Assembly: GCF_004364335.1 (NCBI RefSeq)
Contig: NZ_SOCR01000016.1
Coordinates: 81,000 to 144,999 of the forward strand
Length of the DNA stretch: 64,000 nucleotides
Reading direction: 5' to 3'
From: Pseudomonas graminis
GTDB lineage: Bacteria; Pseudomonadota; Gammaproteobacteria; Pseudomonadales; Pseudomonadaceae
This document shows positions 41,874 through 49,690 of the stretch, one piece after another. Each line of letters begins with the position of its first letter. The stretch's first letter is position 1. The notes beneath the pieces are model-generated. The model ran no database searches. It was not told the origin of the DNA and saw only the letters and a list, made by a program, of their open reading frames with translations. The position numbers were made by a program, and so were the translations under genes.

Positions 41874-42806
41874 TTACGTGAGCCGCCGCGCCTCATACGT
41901 GCGCAGGTGCAGATACACGTAATCGAGCGCCGACAGTGATGCTTCAGCTGACCTGTCGGCGCCTGGACGCCGGGCAATCATCTCGCCGAACACGTGCTGC
42001 ACTTCGATCGGCGCACCGCGCTCGATGTCCCTGAGCATCGACGCGGTCATCTTCGAGCCGGGGGCGGTCAGCATCTTTTCGAACCGTTGCCGGACCTCAC
42101 TGCGCAGCGGGTGGCCGGCGTGGTCCGCCACCTGGGCGCACTCATCCAGCAGCTTCAGAATCAGTCCTTCCCCGCCACTGGCGACCACATCGCCGATGCT
42201 CGCGCGCATCGATCCGGTGATGCCGGCGCCGGTCGCGATGAAGCACCATTTCTCCCACATTTCCTGGGTAATCTGCTCACTCAGGATCGCATCGAATCCT
42301 GCACTGCCCAGTGCCTCGGCAACCTGCTGAATGCGCGGGGTCAGCGCGCCGTCCTGCTCGCCAAACGAGAGCTGGTTAGTGTCGTTCAAGTGAAGGATGG
42401 CGCCCGAGGCATCGCGATCCAGCGAGATCAGGCATTGGCCGCCGAGCACGTTGGCGGGAGAGAACCGCTCGGCGAGCCGATCCAGATGCGCCATGCCATT
42501 GAGCAGCGGCAGGATCAACGTCTCCGGGCCGACGGCTGGCGCGAAGGACTCCATGGCGCTGTCGAGGTCGTAGGCCTTGCAACTGAGGATGATCAGGTCA
42601 AAGGGCGTGTCGAGCATCGCCGCCATGACCTGCGGCGGCGAGGGGTATTCAATGTTACCCAGCGGGCTGCGGACGATCAGCCCGTCGCGCTCCAGTTCCT
42701 GCGCGCGGCCTTCGCGCACCAGAAATGTCACGTCTCGCCCGGCATCCAGCAATCGGCCACCGAAATAGCCGCCGATCGCACCCGCGCCCACCATCAAAAT
42801 ACGCAT
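41874..42806 (-). CDS. 2-Dehydropantoate 2-reductase (PanE/ApbA family)
   Basis: The product is 310 residues. The N-terminal Rossmann motif is MVGAGAIGGYFGGRLLDAGR, then LSCKAYDLDSAM with the catalytic-lysine region, LLNGMAHLD and the C-terminal helical domain with EMWEKWCFIATGAGITGSMR and PSSMLRD-like KMTASMLRDIERGAPIEVQ. It reduces 2-dehydropantoate to pantoate with NADPH in CoA synthesis, or a related 2-oxo acid. Pseudomonads carry several PanE paralogues and none of the other pan genes is nearby, so I leave the symbol empty. Confidence 0.85.
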   Translation of the reverse strand: MRILMVGAGAIGGYFGGRLLDAGRDVTFLVREGRAQELERDGLIVRSPLGNIEYPSPPQVMAAMLDTPFDLIILSCKAYDLDSAMESFAPAVGPETLILPLLNGMAHLDRLAERFSPANVLGGQCLISLDRDASGAILHLNDTNQLSFGEQDGALTPRIQQVAEALGSAGFDAILSEQITQEMWEKWCFIATGAGITGSMRASIGDVVASGGEGLILKLLDECAQVADHAGHPLRSEVRQRFEKMLTAPGSKMTASMLRDIERGAPIEVQHVFGEMIARRPGADRSAEASLSALDYVYLHLRTYEARRLT

Positions 42807-42925
42807 TGGTCAATTCCTGTTCGATGCACCCTCGAGGGTCAGGACAGGAGAATAGATGAGCGGCCGGACTCTGGCGAACGGCTTGTATGGCGGCCAACCT
42901 ATTGTGTGCCGACTGAATCACGGGC

Positions 42926-42967
42926 AAAAAAAATCCCGGGCTGCCTAACCAAAGGAGCGCCGGGATT
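42926..42967 (-). terminator. Terminator of the FAD/NAD(P)-binding protein gene
   Basis: On the minus strand the perfect 8-bp stem AATCCCGG / CCGGGATT (42967-42960 with 42939-42932) is followed by seven further T. It lies 19 bases after the stop codon at 42986. Confidence 0.85.
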
Positions 42968-42985
42968 CGGGTGTTGCAAGGAGCA

Positions 42986-44416
42986 TCAGGACTGCGCGTT
43001 GACCAGCGCGGGCCAGAGGAACGGCAGGCGTTCTTCGCTGCGACTGGACACCAGCCTTGGCGCAGCAGGGACGGGCTGTACGACCGGAGTCTGCAGGCGG
43101 GTCAGGACCGAATCGATCACCACGCCGCTGGCGTCGTGATGGAACTGCCAGACGCCGTAGATGCGGCCGTCAAACGACGCTTCGCTGCCCAGCCGCGGAT
43201 CGACGCCCAGCCCTGCCCCCAGACCGAACAGGTGCAGGCCATGCAGGCGCTGACCGCTGGCATCGAGCGGACAACCCGAAGGGTCGGAATCAAGCCCACC
43301 CTTGACCTCCATCAGTGTGATGGCCTCGCCACCGGCATGACTCAACGCCGGCAGCACCGGCTGATAGCCCGTACACTGCACGACAATGTCGGCTTCCGCC
43401 AGCGCCTGACGGGCGAGCTCTAACTGATCGGCCGGGCCCTGATGGGTCTGCAGCAACTGCACGCGCACGCCGGTCTTGCCGATCTGGCCTTTGGACAGGG
43501 CTTCACGGCCCACATCCAGCGCCCGGTAGCGCAACCCGCCTGACCGGTTGACCCGACCCGAAACCGGGCAGACATCCCTGGCGGCATCGAATACATAACC
43601 CGCGTCCAACGCCGCCTGAGCGGTTTCGTAAAACAGGCGGATGGGCGAACGGTGTACCAGCGTGACCTCCTCCAGGCCGGCAAACTCCAGCGCGTCGGCC
43701 AGGTTTTCCAGCACCGAGAACGCGCTGTGGGAGCCGCCCACGACGCACACCCGGCCCTTGGCCGCCAGCGTCGTTGCGAAAAGGTGGCGCAGCTGCACGG
43801 CATTCATTCTCAACAGCGCATCGGCGCTCTCGATCTGCGCCGAGGGCGGCACCGCGAGGCCTTGATCGGCCAGGCTGTCGAGCAGGTGCTGCGGGTCCTG
43901 CCAGCCGCCCAGATTGAGGACGACTGCACGGCTGCGAATACGCCGACTGCGTCCATCGGACTCGACCCACACCTGGTAATCGTCGCCTTCGCGCACGACT
44001 TCGGTGATCGTCGTGCTGCTCCATAATTTCACGCCGTAGCGCTCGACAATGAAGTCGAGCACCAGCTTCGAGGCTTCCGCCAGCAGTTCAGCGACATCCG
44101 CCAATTGCGGCGCACTCTGCGCCTGCCGACGGATGCGCCAGTAAGCGGGCGAATGTTCGAGGGGTTCGAATACATCACGCAACGCCGGGTCGCGCAGACA
44201 ATCCAGGAACACATCGCCCACCGAGTTGGCGGTGATCCGGTAATCGCCCAGCCGACCCGTGCCCGGCGTGGGACTTGCGTCGACAATAATTAAGCCTTCC
44301 TTGGCCAGTTCTGGCATGGCGCCACTTTTTAATGCGTTGAAAAGCAGCCCCATTCCCGCAGGTCCGGCACCTCCTACTACGCAACCGCAAACGGTTTCCA
44401 GATGATCTCCTTGCAT
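42986..44416 (-). CDS. FAD/NAD(P)-binding oxidoreductase, monooxygenase-like, unknown substrate
   Basis: The product is 476 residues from MQGDHLETVCGCVVGGAGPA, with GGAG 8 bases upstream; a TTG 25 codons earlier is possible but has no such site. The N-terminal dinucleotide fold is VVGGAGPAGMGLLF, a second one is RVCVVGGSHSAFSVLENLA, and the late TGYQPVLPAL (ATG-like motif) completes a two-nucleotide flavoprotein like N-hydroxylating or Baeyer-Villiger monooxygenases. There is no membrane segment or fused domain. It is a lone gene with its own terminator and an 880-bp upstream gap, so context gives no hint of substrate. It might serve secondary metabolism or detoxification. Confidence 0.75.
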   Translation of the reverse strand: MQGDHLETVCGCVVGGAGPAGMGLLFNALKSGAMPELAKEGLIIVDASPTPGTGRLGDYRITANSVGDVFLDCLRDPALRDVFEPLEHSPAYWRIRRQAQSAPQLADVAELLAEASKLVLDFIVERYGVKLWSSTTITEVVREGDDYQVWVESDGRSRRIRSRAVVLNLGGWQDPQHLLDSLADQGLAVPPSAQIESADALLRMNAVQLRHLFATTLAAKGRVCVVGGSHSAFSVLENLADALEFAGLEEVTLVHRSPIRLFYETAQAALDAGYVFDAARDVCPVSGRVNRSGGLRYRALDVGREALSKGQIGKTGVRVQLLQTHQGPADQLELARQALAEADIVVQCTGYQPVLPALSHAGGEAITLMEVKGGLDSDPSGCPLDASGQRLHGLHLFGLGAGLGVDPRLGSEASFDGRIYGVWQFHHDASGVVIDSVLTRLQTPVVQPVPAAPRLVSSRSEERLPFLWPALVNAQS

Positions 44417-45296
44417 AACTGTCACTCCACGCTGGGTCGTTACCGTATCGCCACGTGCGTTATAAACCGCTGCACTTGCGTGCGCGTTCAACCGCTGCCG
44501 CTGAAGCGATGTCTGGACTTTGAAGTTGAAAATAAATGCGCTGTTATTGAACTACTGCATTAGGCAGGCATGACGACCGCGGTGATCTGCGTCACGTGGC
44601 GGCTGTAGAAGATCGGATGATCAACAGGTGGTCAATCAATCGGCGCAGGCTCTGCGACGCCGCTTGCCGGTTGGCAGGTCGTTTTCCGAGCCCGCGTCCG
44701 GATGCCTAGTGGTTACATTGCCCTTTATCAGATGTCCCGAAGGACGCTACCGCCAACTCATCGCGAGTCGGAAGGCATTATTGCCAGGACGAGAAGTGTC
44801 GGACGCTTGCACTAAGCGCGGTGTATTCAAGTTCAAAACGTAAAGTGATAGTTGCAAAGATCAGGCGAAGTGTCAATTTTCTGAGAAAACGCAGCGCCCT
44901 GCTATCCAGACCACTAACATGTTGTTTTATATAGAATATTTAATTATGGCGCCATTATGCCGTCGCCTTTGCGGGCCTCCATGGATTTATAAAATAAGAC
45001 GGTTTGGCAATTTAATTTCAGATCACGTGTCGCTCATGGATATAAGTGGCTTTTCTTTCGCACACTACCACCTCCGTTAGAATCATCCGTCCCTTGTACG
45101 TGCCCAACGATTGACATTCGGTAGTGTTTATTGACGTCAGAATTATCAAGCTTGAGTCACTTCGTGGACAGCAGAGGCGAGCGATACCGTATCCGATGAA
45201 TGGAGAATTACTGCAGGCAGAGATGAGAACTATTCCGTCCTGCCAAGTCTCCATTGTTATGCCCGAACGCTTTCCCATGGACAGAGAGGTATCACA
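44417..45296. other. Long intergenic region, AT-rich in the middle
   Basis: This 880-bp stretch has no coding sequence I can support. Frames of 71 codons (44628, plus) and 135 codons (45018-45425, minus) lack ribosome-binding sites and family features. From about 44860 to 45060 the sequence is markedly AT-rich (TTATATAGAATATTTAATTA and TTTATAAAATAAGA), unlike the rest of the window. It should contain the upstream promoters of the flanking genes; a small RNA is possible, but no terminator-like hairpin stands out. Confidence 0.5.
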
Positions 45297-45611
45297 ATGA
45301 ATGCTGATAAATCCCGTCGATCCAGCTTTGCCGAGATTGATTATTCGCGGGATACGCTGTTTGGACCGATTCCCATGCAGGCAACCTGCAGAGTGCGACT
45401 GGCGACCATAGAGCACGACGGCCACGCGCTGCGCGAGCTGACAATTATCGGTGATGTGCCGGAATACTTGCCCAAGTCAGCGATCATTCGCGTGGCAATG
45501 GACGGCCGCATCGAAGCAGGGCCTGTGCGTGAGCACTATGCAGTTCAAGACAATGGCGAAGAGCAGTTCAAGCTGCTCTTCGAGAATGAGCACCGTCGCC
45601 GGATGCATTGA
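45297..45611 (+). CDS. Conserved-looking hypothetical protein
   Basis: The product is 104 residues. GAGAGG lies 9 bases before the ATG. The sequence (RDTLFGPIPMQATCRVRLAT, LRELTIIGDVPEYLPKSAIIRVAMDGRIEAGPVREHYAV, EEQFKLLFENEH) alternates hydrophobic and polar residues, suggesting a small soluble beta-rich protein; the ends are basic. There is no signal peptide, membrane segment or cysteine cluster. I do not recognise the family. It converges with the minus-strand gene at 45628, with 16 bases between the stops. Confidence 0.55.
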   Translation: MNADKSRRSSFAEIDYSRDTLFGPIPMQATCRVRLATIEHDGHALRELTIIGDVPEYLPKSAIIRVAMDGRIEAGPVREHYAVQDNGEEQFKLLFENEHRRRMH

Positions 45612-45627
45612 GGCAGGTGGGTCCTGC

Positions 45628-46089
45628 TTACTGCGTGCCGCTATGCACGTGAATCGCCTGAGCGATGCCCAGGGGTTTGCCAGATCGATCAGGCGCGACA
45701 AGGGATGACGGTCCAAGAGGTGAAGACGGCGGGCTGAACAGAAGCGCTGCTGCCGAGGCTGACGCTTCGTCAGGCGTGACCGATTCAACGCTCGTAGCCT
45801 TAATGGCCGGCGAAATGGCGCTGCCGTAGCGCAGACCTTCTACCTGAGGTTTGACTTCCAGTACCGGCTCCGGCGGCAGCAGCTGCTCCCGCTCGAGGGA
45901 TGTCATGGGCGGTCGGAAGCTGGCATTTCGTGTTTCCAGATGCTCAAGCATCGTGACTATCGTCGCCGCGCCCACCACCACAATACCCAGCAGGCCGCCG
46001 ACGCCAATCATGATTTTGCGACGACGGCGCGAAGGCGCCGCTCGTTCGTGCTCTTGTACCGCTTCGATCTCGGGTTGCGCGTGCGCCAT
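45628..46089 (-). CDS. Single-pass membrane protein, unknown function
   Basis: The product is 153 residues from MAHAQPEIEAVQEHERAAPS, with GAGGA 6-7 bases upstream; the frame extends 20 codons further without a better signal. It has a basic stretch (SRRRRKIMIG), then one transmembrane helix (about 25-45, VGGLLGIVVVGAATIVTML) and a proline/serine-rich C-terminal region (LPPEPVLEVKPQVEGLRYG; LLFSPPSSPLGPSSLVAPD). By the positive-inside rule the short N-terminus is cytoplasmic and the tail periplasmic. I recognise no domain. It is in the same orientation as the DUF1652 gene 87 bases upstream. Confidence 0.6.
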   Translation of the reverse strand: MAHAQPEIEAVQEHERAAPSRRRRKIMIGVGGLLGIVVVGAATIVTMLEHLETRNASFRPPMTSLEREQLLPPEPVLEVKPQVEGLRYGSAISPAIKATSVESVTPDEASASAAALLFSPPSSPLGPSSLVAPDRSGKPLGIAQAIHVHSGTQ

Positions 46090-46176
46090 GCAAATCCTCA
46101 ATATCCCGCCTGGCCTCTTATGGCCGATGCGGACCAACATAAGGCCCAACGGCGATTTTTGCTAGAGCCCTGCCCC

Positions 46177-46437
46177 TTAGCTCGCCAACGCGTGGGGATA
46201 ATGCCTGGCCTTTTCGAGCTCGGACTGGAGGTCTCGGATCAGCACGCACAGGGCGTGACTGTTATCGAGGGAATCCAGGGCAATATTGGAAACGAACAGG
46301 TCGACATGCTCGGTGGCAGGGTCGATGACTTCCACAGTCATCACATCCTCACACACGGTGCAATTGCAACGCAGGGGCAGAAACGCACTTTCTATGATGC
46401 TGCGCAGTTCAAGGTTGGAGAGCGTACAGGCAATCAT
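46177..46437 (-). CDS. DUF1652 protein
   Basis: The product is 86 residues. I take the ATG at 46437 because GGAGG lies 7 bases upstream; a TTG two codons earlier is the alternative. LSNLELRSIIESAFLPLRCNCTV, then VEVIDPATEHVDLFVSNIAL and LIRDLQSELEKARH fit DUF1652, a Pseudomonas-rich family of small proteins with no assigned function. Several paralogues per genome are usual. It could be cotranscribed with the membrane-protein gene downstream. Confidence 0.8.
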   Translation of the reverse strand: MIACTLSNLELRSIIESAFLPLRCNCTVCEDVMTVEVIDPATEHVDLFVSNIALDSLDNSHALCVLIRDLQSELEKARHYPHALAS

Positions 46438-46787
46438 CGTCAATCCTCCGCAGGCAGGACTGCGTGATGCTTTCAGCCACTCGCCTGACTATAAATAACC
46501 ATTTCCACGAATTGGAAATGTTTCCCATGCCCTGTCTGCACTCGTCAAACAAGGCTATCCAAGTTATACGCCGCGCCCAAGGGTGAAGCAAACAACCGCC
46601 ATTGCCCGCACTCAGATGCAGGCTGCCTGAGGAAAATCGATTCACCGGAACACAAAGGCCCCGGTAAATCGTTTAATTGGCGGGATACTCGGATTAAGTG
46701 TCTGGAACGTGCGTTGAGGTGCTCTCATCCATTCGTCGGCCACCCGTGAAGCGCCCGACGAATGAAGTGGTTGATCGATGCCGCGGG
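46438..46787. other. Intergenic region without recognisable features
   Basis: These 350 bases lie between the DUF1652 start and the end of the GNAT gene, both on the minus strand. I see no credible gene, REP element or strong hairpin. The DUF1652 promoter presumably lies in the part next to 46440-46540. Confidence 0.4.
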
Positions 46788-47264
46788 TTAATTTCGAGGC
46801 AGCTTGAGATGGATAAGCGCAACTCGAGCGCCTTTCTTGTCCAGGCGCTCTTCAATGGCGAAAGGCTTGAAACCCAGCTTAGGGTAGAAGAGCAACCCCG
46901 GGACATTATGGTTGAAGCAGGAAGCGGTCAGTTCCGCCGCTTCGTGCTTGCCGAACGCCAGTTCCATCATGCAGCCGATCATGTAGCGGCCAACACCCTT
47001 GGAGCGAAAGCGCGGGTCAATGATGACGTTGCCCATGGAGCAACGGCCTCTGAAGTCATAGCGGGAGAAGTTGGCGAAGCCCACGACCTGGCCGTCCAGT
47101 TCGATGACCGTGTTGTCCGAGCGCTGCTCGATAGACTCGGTCAACTGCTCCGGGGTGAGCGGGAAAACCGCCTTGGGGAACATATAGAAGAGTTCGTCGA
47201 TGCTCTGAGGCATGTCGCAGATGAAAGGGATGTCTTTTTCTTCCAGGGGGCGATGGACAAACAT
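46788..47264 (-). CDS. GNAT-family N-acetyltransferase
   Basis: The product is 158 residues. It has an N-terminal RPLEEKDIPFICDMPQS strand-helix, VVGFANFSRYDFRGRCSMGNVIIDP, the acetyl-CoA pyrophosphate loop RSKGVGRYMIGCMMELA (R/QxxGxG/A), and C-terminal NHNVPGLLFYPKLGFKPFAIEER. This is a complete GNAT fold, cytosolic. The acceptor is unknown; resemblance is to RimI/PhnO-like small-molecule or protein acetyltransferases. AGAGGTAACCC precedes the ATG. It is divergent from the membrane-protein gene at 47608. Confidence 0.88.
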   Translation of the reverse strand: MFVHRPLEEKDIPFICDMPQSIDELFYMFPKAVFPLTPEQLTESIEQRSDNTVIELDGQVVGFANFSRYDFRGRCSMGNVIIDPRFRSKGVGRYMIGCMMELAFGKHEAAELTASCFNHNVPGLLFYPKLGFKPFAIEERLDKKGARVALIHLKLPRN

Positions 47265-47547
47265 GCTGGGTTACCTCTCGAAGAAACAGGAGCCGTGGGC
47301 GGACTATAGCCGTCAACCCGCGGGGCTGACGTTATAAGACACCATTCAGGCAGAAATGTGCCGGAATGTTGCGAGTCGGCGGAATTCGCCGCAGGAGAGA
47401 GCCGCAAACCTTTGACTCTCATGGAAATCCCTTCACCGGGCAGAACGCATCCGCTCTTTTAAGAGGTTCATGCATTTTGCACGACTTCAAGGAATTCATT
47501 AATTTGCAGGTTATTGATTTATATAGCGTTTTACTATATTTCGCGTC

Positions 47548-47562
47548 TGGCACAGGCAGTGC
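47548..47562 (+). promoter_or_regulatory. Candidate sigma-54 promoter
   Basis: TGGCACAGGCAGTGC matches the -24/-12 consensus TGGCACG-N4-TTGC at 13 of the 15 positions counted with spacer, with the GG and GC dinucleotides correctly spaced. It lies 45 bases before the start codon of the membrane-protein gene at 47608. An AT-rich stretch with ATATAGCG...ACTATATT precedes it. Confidence 0.45.
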
Positions 47563-47607
47563 ACCGTATTGGTGAGAAGTACAACATCATTCGCACGGAG
47601 CAGCACA

Positions 47608-48540
47608 ATGAACGTCTCACCTGATTCTTATCCTGCCGCTGTAGAAGAATCCTCCTCGGTCTCAGGCGTGTCCTGGGGTGCCATCTTTGCTGGCGCTGCC
47701 GGCGCCGCTGCCTTGTCCCTTATCCTGGTTCTGCTGGGGTCGGGTCTCGGTTTCTCGGCGATGTCGCCTTGGGCCAACGAAGGGGCCAGCGCGAAAACCA
47801 TCGGTATTTCCACGGTTGTCTGGCTTGCGCTGACGCAGATCGTGGCATCGGGCCTCGGTGGTTATCTTGCCGGCCGTCTGCGCGTCAAATGGGCCAATAT
47901 GCACGGTGACGAAGTTTACTTCCGTGACACCGCGCACGGCTTCCTGTCGTGGGCTGTCGCTACGCTGGTGGCTGCCGTGTTGATCGTCGGTTCGGTCAGC
48001 GGCATCGTCGGCAGCGGCGTCAAAGCCGGCGCCACTGCGGTCGCCGGTGTTGCAGGTACTGCCGCCACTGCAGCCGGTTCTGCAGCGGGCAATACCAGCA
48101 GCGATCAGTATGGCTACTACATCGATTCGCTGTTCCGCGACGATCGTCCTGCCGCTGTCAGCGATGATGCTGCCCATGGCGTTGTGGTGCGCATCTTCAC
48201 CAAGACGATGGCCAACGATGGTCAGCTGGCTCCGGAAGACCGTACCTACCTGGCACAGCTGGTCGCTCAGCGGACCAACATGAGTCAGGCCGATGCCCAG
48301 GCGCGTGTTGATCAGGTTTATGGTCAGGCCAAACAAGCTGTAGCCGATGCCAAACTCAAAGCTCAACAAGCTGCCGATGCTGCCGCGAAGGCCGCTGCAA
48401 CGGCTGCGCTGTGGACATTCGTTTCGCTGCTGTGCGGTGCGTTCGTGGCAAGCCTTGCCGCCATCTGGGGTGGTCGTCGTCGTGATGCGGTGACGTATGT
48501 CGAAACCCGTGCTTATTCCAATACTTCCAGCATTCGCTGA
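47608..48540 (+). CDS. Membrane protein with alanine-rich helical insert, unknown function
   Basis: The product is 310 residues from MNVSPDSYPAAVEESSSVSG, with GGAG 7 bases upstream. Three hydrophobic segments lie N-terminally (about 25-50 AAGAAALSLILVLLGSGLGF; 70-95; 115-150, glycine/alanine-rich VGSVSGIVGSGVKAGATAVA). A soluble charged region follows (about 170-260, with a long Ala/Lys/Gln helix DAKLKAQQAADAAAKAAATA). A last membrane helix is at about 262-290. It resembles inner-membrane proteins often called 'PhnA-like' or hypothetical membrane proteins, but I do not assign a function. It is followed 15 bases later by a 24-codon gene and then a strong terminator, so the pair is an operon. 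Confidence 0.7.
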   Translation: MNVSPDSYPAAVEESSSVSGVSWGAIFAGAAGAAALSLILVLLGSGLGFSAMSPWANEGASAKTIGISTVVWLALTQIVASGLGGYLAGRLRVKWANMHGDEVYFRDTAHGFLSWAVATLVAAVLIVGSVSGIVGSGVKAGATAVAGVAGTAATAAGSAAGNTSSDQYGYYIDSLFRDDRPAAVSDDAAHGVVVRIFTKTMANDGQLAPEDRTYLAQLVAQRTNMSQADAQARVDQVYGQAKQAVADAKLKAQQAADAAAKAAATAALWTFVSLLCGAFVASLAAIWGGRRRDAVTYVETRAYSNTSSIR

Positions 48541-48555
48541 TTAAGGAGAGTCATC

Positions 48556-48630
48556 ATGCGTTCACTACTTCTGTGGTTCCTCGGCATTCCAATCCCTATC
48601 ATTATTCTGATTGCGCTCTTTGTGCATTGA
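48556..48630 (+). CDS. 24-residue membrane peptide
   Basis: MRSLLLWFLGIPIPIIILIA and then LFVH, with AAGGAGAG 8 bases upstream. One hydrophobic helix broken by a GIPIP motif makes up nearly the whole peptide. Very similar peptides with the GIPIPIIILI core are known from many proteobacteria as unnamed small membrane proteins. Its place 15 bases after the membrane-protein gene and just before a terminator indicates cotranscription and perhaps a shared complex or stress role. Confidence 0.85.
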   Translation: MRSLLLWFLGIPIPIIILIALFVH

Positions 48631-48648
48631 TTGAGTAATTGATTAAAG

Positions 48649-48687
48649 ATCCGCGCTGTTCTCTTAAAGGCAGCGCGGATTTTTTTC
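48649..48687 (+). terminator. Terminator of the 47608-48630 operon
   Basis: A perfect 10-bp stem ATCCGCGCTG / CAGCGCGGAT (48649-48658 with 48671-48680) is followed by six more T. Confidence 0.9.
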
Positions 48688-48744
48688 GTCTGGTGAAAAG
48701 TTGGTGGCGCCTCTGCTTGGGGGCAGATTGTTCGCCATCGGTGA

Positions 48745-48786
48745 CTTACTTTTGAAAAGCCGGGAGCGGGAACAACCAAAAGTAAG
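48745..48786. repeat. Inverted repeat of a dispersed intergenic element
   Basis: CTTACTTTTG and CAAAAGTAAG form a perfect 10-bp inverted repeat with a 22-base loop (AAAAGCCGGGAGCGGGAACAA region). Sequence of this kind (GTGACTTACTTTTG...CAAAAGTAAGCAAA) recurs between genes in many pseudomonads, as I recall. It lies between the terminator and the cupin gene. Confidence 0.6.
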
Positions 48787-48923
48787 CAAAATGGCTTGCT
48801 CTCGGTTGGGCCATGCACCCACGTCGCGATGTCGTCTGGACTTTTTGCGTAGGAAGATGAAAGGCGCTGCGCAGAGCCGTCAGGCCGCTGATTTCGATGT
48901 TGCTGCCTGCTCCCGAGGCGTAA

Positions 48924-49298
48924 TCAGATCCAGACATCGTTCTGCGCGGTGCGGTCGTTGGTGTCGCTGCCGGTGTTGATAACGCCGCTAGGCTCGATCA
49001 GCATCAGCTTCACTTCCTTCTCGGCGTAGGGTTTGTGATCGACGCCCTTGGGCACCACATACAGCTCGCCCGCGTTGAGTTCGACGAAACCGTCGCGAAA
49101 ATCGATGCGCAAACAGCCTTCGATCACGATGAAGGTTTCGTCGGTGTCAGCGTGGCTGTGCCAGAGAAACTCCCCTTCCAGCCGCGCCAGCTTGAACTGG
49201 TAGTCGTTCATCTGCGCGATGACCTTTGGCTGCCACTGTTCGGTGAACAGGCTGTATTTCTGGGCGAAATTGATGGGGGTGTGCTGGGTGCTGGACAT
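48924..49298 (-). CDS. Cupin-domain protein
   Basis: The product is 124 residues from MSSTQHTPINFAQKYSLFTE; a GTG two codons earlier is also possible. The first cupin motif is WHSHADTDETFIVIEG (metal-binding histidines and glutamate), the second GELYVVPKGVDHKPYAEKEV. It is a small single-domain cupin, probably cytosolic. Such proteins range from isomerases and dioxygenases to binding proteins; the substrate cannot be told. It is a lone gene in the minus orientation. Confidence 0.85.
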   Translation of the reverse strand: MSSTQHTPINFAQKYSLFTEQWQPKVIAQMNDYQFKLARLEGEFLWHSHADTDETFIVIEGCLRIDFRDGFVELNAGELYVVPKGVDHKPYAEKEVKLMLIEPSGVINTGSDTNDRTAQNDVWI

Positions 49299-49409
49299 GG
49301 ACACGATGGCGGCTCCGACAGGGTTTGATGTAGAGCCAATCTAAGCGCGAAGGCCGGCGGGGGTCTTGTACGTTATTGCACGGTGGCCCTTCCAGCGCGC
49401 GCTTTCTCT

Positions 49410-49690
49410 GTGGGACCGGCTTTAGCCGGGAAGAACCCGGTGGGTACGCCATCCGTTCTGCAGCACTGAACAGGCCGGGCCGGATGGATTCGTAGGAGCC
49501 GGCTTGCTGGCGAAACCGGTTTGATTTTCGCTGCCGCAGCGCCTGACCTAACGCCTTCGCCAGCAAGCCGGCTCCTACAGTGCAATGGCGTGCAGTCAGT
49601 GGGACCGGCTTTAGCCGGGAAGAAGCCGGTGTGTACGCCATCAAGTTTGCGGCGTGACGCCTCACGCATTCCCGGCTGAAGCCGAACCCG
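49410..49690. repeat. REP cluster of two types
   Basis: Half-sites of the GTGGGACCGGCTTTAGCCGGG type occur at 49410 and 49599, and a partial inverse (CATTCCCGGCTGAAGCCGAA) near 49669. Between them is an inverted pair of the GTAGGAGCCGGCTTGCTGGC type (49492 and 49561-49580). They fill the 392-bp gap between the cupin gene start and the end of the AraC gene. Confidence 0.9.

Noticed and set aside
44628..44843. 71-codon plus-strand frame in the 44.4-45.3 kb gap
   Set aside because: No ribosome-binding site and no family resemblance.
45018..45425. 135-codon minus-strand frame
   Set aside because: It overlaps the start of the better-supported gene at 45297 and has no ribosome-binding site or domain.
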